Shown: positions 1-6,347 of the stretch, one piece after another
Numbering within the stretch: the first letter of the stretch is position 1
How the letters are laid out: every line of letters begins with the position of its first letter
Assembly (NCBI GenBank): GCA_013817065.1
Contig: JACDDJ010000040.1
Location: 1-13,700, forward strand
Length of the DNA stretch: 13,700 nt
Source: Acidobacteriota bacterium
GTDB taxonomy: Bacteria; Acidobacteriota; Vicinamibacteria; Vicinamibacterales; 2-12-FULL-66-21
Reading direction: 5' to 3'
Position numbers and translations under genes: made by a program
The notes under the pieces: model-generated
What the model saw: only the letters and a program-made list of their open reading frames with translations
Told to the model about the DNA's origin: nothing
Database searches by the model: none

Positions 1-675
1 CGTTGGCCAGCCGTTGACCATTTGCCAGGCGACATGCGGCAGGAGAAAGAGGCCGGCGATCGTTGCGGCAAGCCACGGCCCTCGCGTCCGCAGGGCGGCG
101 CGACGCCACAGCAGCAGTCCGACCGCGATGCCGGCGCCCAGCCACAGCACACTGATCTTGTTCAGCAGGCCAACGCCGAGGAGGACGCCGAGCCGGACCC
201 ACCGATCCGTTGTGGGGTGGTCGAGCGCGTCAAGCAACAGGAACGAGGTCCAGGTCCAGATCAGGATCTCGAGCACGTTCATCGAGTAGAAGGTGGCGGT
301 GCCGAGCAGCATCGGAGCGACCGCCACAGAGACCATCCCCACGGTTTCAGCGGTGTGATTTCCGCCGAGCCGACGGGCGATGCGGCCGGTGAGCCAGACC
401 GAAGCGGCCCCCGCAGCGGCGGCAGTCGCGCGGAGCACCAGAAGGGAATCGCCGAAGATGCTGGTGATGAGAGCGATGAGCGCGACGCTGAACGGAGGAT
501 GGTCGACGTAGCCCCAGGCGAGGCGCCGGGCGCAGGCCAGGTAGTAGAACTCGTCGCGGAAATATCCATCGGTGAGTGCATTCGCGATCAGGACAGCGAA
601 CACACAGCCGGGAATAATCAGGGTGAAGGCGCCCGGACGGGCCGGTGCTGGACGAGGCGCTGCGATGTGATTCAC
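1..675 (-). CDS. Glycosyltransferase family 39 / ArnT-like membrane protein, N-terminal part (cut by left edge)
   Basis: Reading the minus strand from a GTG at 675 gives an open frame of 225 codons to the window edge with no stop. An in-frame TGA at 721-723 limits the start, and GTG 675 is the first plausible start codon after it; no clear Shine-Dalgarno is visible, so the start is uncertain. The protein begins with a hydrophobic segment (about residues 16-34), followed by YFRDEFYYLACARRLAWGY. The Asp-Glu pair (41-42) in this first outside loop, then DHPP (58-61), is the hallmark of GT-C enzymes of the PMT_2/ArnT type. Further hydrophobic segments lie near 63-82, 112-127, 163-190 and 202-216. 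Family members move sugars from polyprenyl-phosphate donors to lipid or protein acceptors at the outer face of the inner membrane; donor and acceptor cannot be read here. The C-terminal half is outside the window. The opposite strand also carries a long open frame, but its translation is low-complexity and Arg/Gly/Asp-rich. Confidence 0.85.
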   Translation of the reverse strand, partial: MNHIAAPRPAPARPGAFTLIIPGCVFAVLIANALTDGYFRDEFYYLACARRLAWGYVDHPPFSVALIALITSIFGDSLLVLRATAAAAGAASVWLTGRIARRLGGNHTAETVGMVSVAVAPMLLGTATFYSMNVLEILIWTWTSFLLLDALDHPTTDRWVRLGVLLGVGLLNKISVLWLGAGIAVGLLLWRRAALRTRGPWLAATIAGLFLLPHVAWQMVNGWPT

Positions 676-936
676 TGCATCAACAATATCGTGGTGTTGT
701 CGGCTTTCGGTCTTGCGGCGTCAGCGCATGAGAATAAGAGCATCCGTACGGCCGCCCCCAAGGCACGGCCGCGGATCAGCGGCCGCGACCTCGTGACGCT
801 CATCGTGAGCGACGGGTGTAGCACCACCCCGCGCGGATGCGGCAGGCACCTTCGGCACGGAGTCCAGGTGCGAACCGAACACGAGCGGCTTCGGATTCGG
901 TTCGCTGCCGCATGCCGGCATGGGTGAGGCGCCGCG
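676..936. other. Intergenic region with a possible M20-type peptidase scrap
   Basis: No intact gene is seen between the glycosyltransferase start and the PIN toxin stop. On the minus strand a short frame (921 to 721, 66 codons) contains PLVFGSHLDSVPK near its start. This resembles the zinc-binding G-S-H-x-D-S-V-P motif of M20-family amidohydrolases and peptidases such as allantoate amidohydrolase. After this motif the resemblance stops: the usual GG-x-YDG continuation is absent and the rest looks random. It could be a decayed fragment or a chance match. No terminator is obvious. Confidence 0.25.
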
Positions 937-1338
937 TTATCCGGGCGCGACGCGCTCGATCCCCGGCAGGCGGTCGAAGCCGCCATCGAAGGTGGCGATC
1001 TGGCGCACCTCGTTGTTCAGCATGACGGCCGTGTGAATGGCATCGCGCGCGCCGGCCTCAGGGTGCGCCATCAGAATGTCCTTGGCGCGGTCCGTGTCGG
1101 CCAGCGTGACGGGCAGCACGGTGGGACAGATCTGAACGAACAGGTCGTACACCTGCCGGGCGAGGTCGAGTCTGTGGAGCGCGCTGTAGCGGTAGAGGAT
1201 TTCCTGAAGCACCTCGGTGCTCGTGCAGGCATCGATCTCCCCGGAGCGAACGCCCTGCAGGAACCGCCGCGAGGGCTCACGCAGGGGGTGCTCGCGTCCA
1301 GCCACGTACATCGGGATGTTCGAGTCGATGAAGACCAT
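937..1338 (-). CDS. vapC: VapC-type toxin, PIN-domain ribonuclease
   Basis: This is a 133-residue PIN-domain protein, a usual length for VapC. The acidic residues expected for the metal-binding site are in place: Asp5 in VFIDSN, Glu42 in STEVLQEI, Asp99 in ARDAIHTAV, and Asp118 (or Asp122) in ATFDGGFD. VapC toxins are Mg2+-dependent endoribonucleases that cut tRNA, rRNA or other RNA and stop growth when the antitoxin is lost; the RNA target cannot be told from sequence. The ATG at 1338 overlaps the antitoxin stop by one base (TGATG). A GTG directly upstream at 1341 is an alternative start that adds one residue. The tight overlap implies translational coupling with the antitoxin gene. It ends at TAA 939-937. 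PIN-domain toxin is well supported; the exact subfamily is not. Confidence 0.88.
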   Translation of the reverse strand: MVFIDSNIPMYVAGREHPLREPSRRFLQGVRSGEIDACTSTEVLQEILYRYSALHRLDLARQVYDLFVQICPTVLPVTLADTDRAKDILMAHPEAGARDAIHTAVMLNNEVRQIATFDGGFDRLPGIERVAPG

Positions 1339-1565
1339 CACCCGCGCCCGGCGTCGATCTCAGCCAGGATCTGCTCGATGTCACCCGTAGGTCCACCCAG
1401 CCGCGCCAGGCGCGCGACCGGATCCGGATCGTCGCGACGGTCTTCGAGGGCCCGTTCGAGAGCCCGGCGCACCCACTCCCCCTTCGACACTCTCGTGCGC
1501 TGTGCTGCCTTGCTCACCCTTGCGTCGAGCCCTTCCGGAATGAGAACTTGAAGGCGCTTACTCAT
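1338..1565 (-). CDS. vapB: VapB-type antitoxin, ribbon-helix-helix protein
   Basis: This 75-residue protein begins MSKRLQVLIPEGLDARV, the basic beta-strand of a CopG/Arc-type ribbon-helix-helix domain. The two helices follow at about residues 11-24 (LDARVSKAAQRTRV) and 27-42 (SKGEWVRRALERALED). The acidic C-terminal tail (about 43-75, with GDIEQILAEIDAG) is the part that in this family wraps around and inhibits the partner PIN toxin. Such antitoxins dimerise through the strand, bind palindromes at their own promoter, and repress the operon together with the toxin. The gene lies directly before the toxin with a one-base overlap. A 10-base perfect palindrome covers the start codon, which fits autoregulation. 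No Shine-Dalgarno is visible before ATG 1565, so translation may be leaderless or weakly initiated. The pair is a typical type II toxin-antitoxin module. Confidence 0.85.
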   Translation of the reverse strand: MSKRLQVLIPEGLDARVSKAAQRTRVSKGEWVRRALERALEDRRDDPDPVARLARLGGPTGDIEQILAEIDAGRG

Positions 1566-1584
1566 ATGAGCATGCTAACATGAG
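1561..1584 (-). promoter_or_regulatory. Candidate VapB/VapBC operator over the antitoxin start codon
   Basis: Positions 1561-1570 form a perfect 10-base palindrome (CTCATATGAG) that contains the antitoxin ATG. It adjoins a second palindrome, AGCATGCT at 1569-1576, and a further ATGAG at 1580-1584 that is an inverted partner of the CTCAT at 1561-1565. Several half-sites around the start codon are the usual design of a ribbon-helix-helix autoregulatory operator. On the minus strand TAGCAT is a weak -10-like match inside the same element. Binding is inferred, not shown. Confidence 0.5.
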
Positions 1585-2059
1585 CCGCGATCCAGCGCCG
1601 CCGCCGCCCCCCGGCTTCCCCGGGTGGGTGGCGTTTGTGCCCTGACGGTGTGGCTGCCGTCCGACGAAGAAGCGACCGTTGAGTGCAAGGCCATAGCCCC
1701 GCATCCAGACCATGATCGTTCCGGTCCCCCCCAACTCCACGCAGCGGGCCATCGGTGCGACTCCGGCGGTATACTCACCGCCAAACCAGTGCAGCGGCGC
1801 TTCGAGGATCCAGGTGGTCGTCGAGAGAGGGTCTCAAGGGCATCACCGCCACGCCGGGCGAGAGGCTACGTGTTCGATTTGGAGACGGGAGAGCAGTGCT
1901 CGCTAAGGCGCGCCCGCGCAGGTGAGCCCTTGTCGCTCGCGCGGCACCTGGCTGCCTCCATTTGCGCCCTGGTCGCAATCGGTGGCTGATGCCCGAGGCC
2001 TCGTGTTGTACGCGAGGTCGTCGAAGAGCTATCGGCGAGCGGCGAATGAATGCCGGCGC
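1571..2059. other. Intergenic region without a convincing gene
   Basis: About 490 bases separate the antitoxin operator from the hydrolase stop codon. Several short frames exist on both strands. The only one with protein-like composition is on the minus strand, open from about 1833 to 1558, with WILEAPLHWFGGEYTAGVAP and ELGGTGTIMVWMRGYGLAL in it. It has ATG codons at 1752 and within, but no recognisable domain or ribosome site, and its end runs into the antitoxin start. I see no tRNA, no long inverted repeat and no strong terminator. It may be a gene relic or a small unknown protein. Confidence 0.35.
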
Positions 2060-3508
2060 CTACTTCAGCTTCACGAACCGGATGCCGGTGATGTCGCCAA
2101 CGTCCAGGGTGAAGCCCGTCACCTGACCGGAGGCATCACGTTCGAATCGCACGTCGACCGGGGATCCGATCATCGTGAACCGCTCCTTCGCGGGGTCGCG
2201 GGAGGCCAATGCCATCGGGGGAAGATTTCGACGCTGCAGCGCGATGCCATCCGTGGCACCGGGTTGAACCGTCCATCTGACGTCAAGCTCCTCGGAGAAG
2301 TATGTGCCGGGGAGATTCCCGACCTCCAGCAGTGGACCCGATACGAGAGATCCTACCGAGCCGCCCGGCACGGCGGCTGGGGCAGCCGGGGCAGCCGGCG
2401 CGAGTTGATCGCCCAGATAGATATCAAGGATGCGATTCTTCAAGGCGTATGGTCCGGCATTCCTGACATTGCACAACAACGCAACCGTCATCCTGGCCGA
2501 CGGTACGACGCTGAACTCTGCGCGATAGCCGCCATAGGTACCGCCGTGTCGCACGATCGGAAGGCCGCGATAGGTATCGAATTGCAGTCCCATCGCATAG
2601 TTGACCGTGTCTCCCGACACGAGACGCCCCGGTTCGACCATCAGCGCCGCAAGACCTGGTGCGTTGAGCGCGCGATCGAGCGCCGTGGGATTCCACTTCG
2701 TCAGGTCGTCCACAGTGGTGAACAGCCCGCCATCGCCAATCACATCGAAGCCGGGCACGCGCGCGCGGAAACGGCCACTCTCGGTTAGTTCATAGGCCGT
2801 GGCGCGCCGTGGCACAGGGGTGGTGTGGTCGTCGCGAAACACGGTATTGGTCATGCCCAGCGGCGTGAATAACTCTTTCGTGGCGAACTCACGGAGCGAA
2901 AGACCCGAGACCTTCCCGACGATGAGCGAGAGCAGGACGTAGCCGGTGTTGCTGTAGAGATGCTTGGCGCCGGGCGCGAAGTTCAGTCCCTTCTGCCGAC
3001 TCACCAACGCGAGGAAGTCGCCTTCGGTCAGCAGCATGTCTTCCGGCCAGCCCGCCATTGGCTGCAGGGAGAGGTAATCGCGCAGGCCGCTGGTGTGATG
3101 CAGCAGGTGGCGCACGGTGATCGGTGTGCCGTAGTCAGGCACCTCGGGCACAAAGTTACGCACGTTCGCCTCGAGGGAGAGCTGTCCGCGCAGCACCAGC
3201 AGGCCAATCGACGCGGCCGTGAACTGCTTCGAAACAGACGCCGCATAGAACGCGGTGCGCGGCGTGATGTCTATACCCTGTTCGATGTCCGCGAGGCCGA
3301 ACCCAGCCGAAAACAGCGTGGCCCCGTTACGCGTAATGCTGACCGCGCAGCCCGGGGATCCCGGTGTCTTGAAAGCAGCGAAGAGAGCACTCACCGCTTG
3401 CCGCTTCGCATCCAGCGGCGGTGCCGGCCTCGGTGCGCTGGATTGCGCCGAGAGATTCGAGACTGCCACCACCATACAGAGGCATGCGACGATCATTGTG
3501 CGCGTCAT
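2060..3508 (-). CDS. Secreted serine hydrolase, beta-lactamase / penicillin-binding-protein family (class C-like)
   Basis: This 482-residue protein has a Sec signal peptide (about residues 1-21, ending LSAQ) and a beta-lactamase-type domain at about 35-365. The catalytic motifs are visible. Ser91-Val-Ser-Lys94 (AASVSKQF) is the S-x-x-K nucleophile box. Tyr185-Ser-Asn187 (LYSNTGY) is the Y-x-N box. His321-Gly-Gly323 (VRHGGTYGGY) stands where classical enzymes have K-T-G, as is common in esterase and peptidase relatives. The HHTSGL stretch (137-142) is typical of this family. A Pro-Ala linker (about 370-383) leads to a C-terminal beta-rich domain (about 395-482), which many of these hydrolases carry. 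Family members include DD-peptidases, D-aminopeptidases and esterases; substrate is not predictable and true beta-lactam resistance is not implied. It follows the kinase gene on the same strand after 109 bases and may be co-transcribed. The start has no strong Shine-Dalgarno. Confidence 0.9.
   Translation of the reverse strand: MTRTMIVACLCMVVAVSNLSAQSSAPRPAPPLDAKRQAVSALFAAFKTPGSPGCAVSITRNGATLFSAGFGLADIEQGIDITPRTAFYAASVSKQFTAASIGLLVLRGQLSLEANVRNFVPEVPDYGTPITVRHLLHHTSGLRDYLSLQPMAGWPEDMLLTEGDFLALVSRQKGLNFAPGAKHLYSNTGYVLLSLIVGKVSGLSLREFATKELFTPLGMTNTVFRDDHTTPVPRRATAYELTESGRFRARVPGFDVIGDGGLFTTVDDLTKWNPTALDRALNAPGLAALMVEPGRLVSGDTVNYAMGLQFDTYRGLPIVRHGGTYGGYRAEFSVVPSARMTVALLCNVRNAGPYALKNRILDIYLGDQLAPAAPAAPAAVPGGSVGSLVSGPLLEVGNLPGTYFSEELDVRWTVQPGATDGIALQRRNLPPMALASRDPAKERFTMIGSPVDVRFERDASGQVTGFTLDVGDITGIRFVKLK
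2372..2398 (-). repeat. Short 9-base tandem repeat in the linker of the hydrolase
   Basis: Two perfect 9-base copies (GGCAGCCGG at 2381-2389 and 2390-2398) are preceded by an imperfect one (GGCGGCTGG at 2372-2380). Read on the minus strand they encode the repeated Ala/Pro linker between the catalytic and C-terminal domains. The 9-base unit keeps frame, so copy number can change linker length by three residues at a time. Confidence 0.6.
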
Positions 3509-3617
3509 AGGCTGAAATCGGGCGGGATGGAAGATCCAATCATCGTCGGGGCACCATCAGGCCCGTTCTCAGACCCGAGCCGCCCAAGGCCGCCGGGCAG
3601 CACGATATGGCCATGAG

Positions 3618-4481
3618 CTATCGGACCCGGTGCATCAGTTCCGTCGTCCAGTTCAACAGGACGTTGAGGTGCGTCACCGGTGTGCGCGTCCGGCGCAGTG
3701 CGAGGAAGCGTCCATCCGGCGCCACCCCGACGGCCGTCAGGTTCGGCAACGCGAACATGGTTCGCGGCGAGGAGAACGTGCCGCCGTCGCCCGCGGCGCT
3801 GGTCACGGCGAGGAGCATGCCACCGGCGCTGTAATACAAGGTGCGCCCGTCGGCCGACCAGAACGGATCCGTCCCTCCTTCACGTGAGACCGGCTTTGGC
3901 GTCCGTCCTTCCGACGCGGGGAACGAAGTGACCCAGACATCCCGCCGGCCCAACTGATTCGACACGAACGCGATGCGAGTCCCGTCCAGCGAGAAGATCG
4001 GTTGGTCTTCCCGTGCTGGAGTGGACGTGAGCCATCGCGGTTCGAGTGTCTTGGCCGCCAGATCGATCACACCAATGTCGGCGGCGGAGCGGTCGAACGC
4101 GCCGCCGGGCACATCGTCGCTGACCGCGACATACCGGCCATCGGCGGTGATGGACCACAGACGAACCGGACGCGCTGCCGGGACGGCGAGCGTGACTTCC
4201 TGCCCGCCAAGCGTCGACACCCGGGACACACTCCATTTTTCCCGCCACGCCGAGAAGAACACGGTGGCGCCGTCCGCCGATATCATCGGGCTGTATTCCT
4301 CGCCGCGCGCGTTGGTCAGCCGTGATCGGCGCCGGGCGGCCGCATCGTACGCCCAGAGATCCTTCTCGCGATTCTGCGTGCTTACGAAAACGATCTGACG
4401 GCCGTCGGCGGACAACCGCGGCGCCTCGATACCGGGTTCTTCGAGAATCTCCTCCATCCGGCCGTCGGCCAACACCCACAC
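3618..4481 (-). CDS. C-terminal propeller part of the Ser/Thr kinase, separated by a frameshift
   Basis: This 287-codon frame continues the beta-propeller of the upstream kinase frame and is almost certainly the 3' part of the same gene. It shows the repeated S-x-DG strand motifs of PD40/TolB-type propellers: RLSADGRQIVF, MISADGATVFF, SITADGRYVAV, IFSLDGTRIAF, FWSADGRTLYY and GVAPDGRFLAL. The nominal GTG start at 4481 is only the first codon after the break; there is no ribosome site or signal peptide, and a real independent start is unlikely. Restoring one base near 4480 gives S-L-V-W-V-L-A-D-G across the junction and one protein of about 894 residues, close to the 902 of the second kinase. 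It ends with TAG at 3620-3618, followed by 109 bases before the hydrolase gene. Confidence 0.75.
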   Translation of the reverse strand: MWVLADGRMEEILEEPGIEAPRLSADGRQIVFVSTQNREKDLWAYDAAARRRSRLTNARGEEYSPMISADGATVFFSAWREKWSVSRVSTLGGQEVTLAVPAARPVRLWSITADGRYVAVSDDVPGGAFDRSAADIGVIDLAAKTLEPRWLTSTPAREDQPIFSLDGTRIAFVSNQLGRRDVWVTSFPASEGRTPKPVSREGGTDPFWSADGRTLYYSAGGMLLAVTSAAGDGGTFSSPRTMFALPNLTAVGVAPDGRFLALRRTRTPVTHLNVLLNWTTELMHRVR

Positions 4482-6301
4482 AGCGATGGCGCCTGCGACA
4501 CGGCGGCGGCTGGGGCGTAAACAAGCGTGCCTGATCGCGAGACGTCGAATTGCGAGGTGGCATAACTCAGGTCGGTCAGCACACCTTCGACCACCTTCAC
4601 CGCGCCCGTCTGGTTGGTTCCCCCCGCATAGGGACGCGCCAGTAACTCGCTCCCTCTCGCATAGACCAGGTATCTGCCGGACACGACCTGCCCCTGGCTC
4701 CCCCCTTCAACCACCAGTGCCGTGATGCTCCGCGACTTCATCGAAAACGTCGCGATGTTGGCGTCGGTATACAGTCCGCCATTCCAGATCGACACGAGCA
4801 GATCGCCGCCGTCCAGTGCGCGGGGAAAACTATTGTCGGTGTCAAGCCGATCGACGCGGCTCAGCAGGGTCGCAGTACCCCCCTTGTCGGAGACTGAGAA
4901 CAGCATCTCGCCGGTCGGCTTGGCATTCGAGTACACGATCGTGCCACCAGCTAGCCAGGCAATGCCCCAGACATTCGAGAGACCTGCCGTGATCGTGCTC
5001 GGCGCTCCGCCGCTGACCGACACCTTCTTGAGTGTGGTACCGGTCAGGAACGCAACCCACAGTCCATCGGGCGAAAACACCGGCACCCGGCCGCCGCTGC
5101 TATCCAGCACCTGGGTCGCCGTCCTTCCGCTGAGGCGACGCAGGTACAGCGAGGCGGAATCCGTGGTGCCTCCGAGAGGAGTGGCAGCGAAGACGACGGT
5201 GGAGCCATCCGGCGAGACCGCGAAGTTCGGTGGGCTCGCCGGATCGATGATGTATTCGGTGCCTTCCGGCAGCTGAATGGAGGCATGAACCGGCATTGCT
5301 GTCGGGGGAACGCTGAGCACGATCCACGCCCCGGCAGCGACTGCCGCCGCGGCGCTGAGCAATGCGACCGACCGCCACAGCCTGGTAAGGGAGCGGACCG
5401 GCGGCTGGGTCGCCGCGTCAACGTCGCCCCGCTTCGCACCAGCGCCCTCGAGCCAGAGACGGGCCTCGCCAATGTCACGCAACCGTTTACGGACGTCCTT
5501 CTCGAGGCAGCGCACCAGCAGTTGCCGCATCCACACCGGCACTGTGGACGGCAATGTCGAGACATCGATATCGGCGCGGAGCACGGCGGCCAGTGTGTCG
5601 CCCATCGTTTCTCCGGCGAACAGCTGACGGCCGCTGAGCATTTCGTACACAACCACGCCGAACGCCCAGATGTCGGCGCGTTTGTCGACCGCCTTGCCGC
5701 GCGCCTGTTCCGGGGCCATGTACGCGGCGGTGCCCAGGATAATGCCCATCGCGGTCATCGCCGGACTCGTCATGGTGGCAGGATGGTACGCGGGGCTCGA
5801 GCCCTGGGAGTCGACTGCAGGCGCAAAGGCGGGGTCCATGGCCTTGGGCAGGCCGAAGTCGAGAACCTTGACTGCGCCGTCGCCGCGCACCTTGATGTTG
5901 GCCGGCTTCAGATCGCGATGGACGATCCCCGCTTCGTGCGCCGCTTCGAGCGCGTCGGCGATCTGGCGCGCGATGACCACCGCATCGTCCATGGCGATGG
6001 GGCCGCGCGCCATCACCGCGGAAAGATCCTCACCATCCACCAGCTCCATCACCAGCGCAGCCGACTCGATGCCGTAGATCGCGGCGATGTTCGGATGATT
6101 GAGCGAGGCCAGTGTCTTGGCTTCGCGCGTGAAGCGCATCAGTCGATCGGGATCGCTCGCGAACGCGGCCGGCAGGATCTTCAGTGCGACGTCGCGATCG
6201 AGTTGCGTGTCGCGGCCGAGATAGACCTCGCCCATTCCGCCAGCGCCGATCGGGGCAATCAGTTCATACGGACCGAGGCGGGTACCCGCCGGCATTGTCA
6301 T
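4382..6301 (-). CDS. Membrane Ser/Thr protein kinase with extracytoplasmic TolB/PD40-like propeller, 5' part of a frameshifted gene
   Basis: The frame gives 639 residues. The kinase domain spans about 11-285. It has the glycine loop G19-A-G-G-M-G24, ATP-anchoring Lys41 (VALK), helix-C Glu60, catalytic HRD 128-130 with LKPAN, DFG 148-150, APE 196-198 (MAPEQARG) and Asp210 (DIWAFG). All catalytic residues are present; Pro152 right after DFGL (DFGLPK, where DFGLAK is usual) is odd. One membrane segment lies at about 311-332. The outside part begins a propeller with NFAVSPDGSTVVF and PVFSPDGLWVAF. After residue S-L near 4481 the frame changes and the last 32 or so codons are out of frame (CGCWPTAGWRRF onward), so the propeller continues in the 3618-4481 frame. 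ATG 6301 is chosen, with a second ATG at 6295. A perfect TATAAT lies 18 bases upstream, giving a very short leader with no Shine-Dalgarno. The gene is divergent from the glycosylasparaginase. Confidence 0.88.
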   Translation of the reverse strand: MTMPAGTRLGPYELIAPIGAGGMGEVYLGRDTQLDRDVALKILPAAFASDPDRLMRFTREAKTLASLNHPNIAAIYGIESAALVMELVDGEDLSAVMARGPIAMDDAVVIARQIADALEAAHEAGIVHRDLKPANIKVRGDGAVKVLDFGLPKAMDPAFAPAVDSQGSSPAYHPATMTSPAMTAMGIILGTAAYMAPEQARGKAVDKRADIWAFGVVVYEMLSGRQLFAGETMGDTLAAVLRADIDVSTLPSTVPVWMRQLLVRCLEKDVRKRLRDIGEARLWLEGAGAKRGDVDAATQPPVRSLTRLWRSVALLSAAAAVAAGAWIVLSVPPTAMPVHASIQLPEGTEYIIDPASPPNFAVSPDGSTVVFAATPLGGTTDSASLYLRRLSGRTATQVLDSSGGRVPVFSPDGLWVAFLTGTTLKKVSVSGGAPSTITAGLSNVWGIAWLAGGTIVYSNAKPTGEMLFSVSDKGGTATLLSRVDRLDTDNSFPRALDGGDLLVSIWNGGLYTDANIATFSMKSRSITALVVEGGSQGQVVSGRYLVYARGSELLARPYAGGTNQTGAVKVVEGVLTDLSYATSQFDVSRSGTLVYAPAAAVSQAPSLCGCWPTAGWRRFSKNPVSRRRGCPPTAVRSFS

Positions 6302-6347
6302 TTGTTGGGGTGCGAGGGATTATACGCACACTCGCAGGAGAAGACGC
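6302..6347. promoter_or_regulatory. Divergent promoter region between kinase and glycosylasparaginase, with a dyad
   Basis: The 46-base gap contains a perfect TATAAT on the minus strand (6324-6319), placed to give the kinase a leader of only about 10 bases. No good -35 hexamer is visible. A perfect 6-base inverted repeat, TGCGAG at 6311-6316 and CTCGCA at 6331-6336, is centred on 6323.5, within the TATAAT, as expected for an operator site. For the plus-strand gene AGGAG at 6336-6340 lies 7 bases before the ATG and overlaps the right dyad arm. Confidence 0.55.

Noticed and set aside
22..927. Long plus-strand open frame of about 300 codons at the left end
   Set aside because: Its translation is Arg/Gly/Asp/Gln-rich without hydrophobic core or motifs, and the opposite strand encodes a clear GT39-type membrane protein over most of the span.
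1922..3616. Two plus-strand frames (1922-2788 and 2960-3616)
   Set aside because: Both are antisense to the beta-lactamase-family hydrolase, whose motifs and signal peptide are intact; the plus-strand translations have no recognisable domain.
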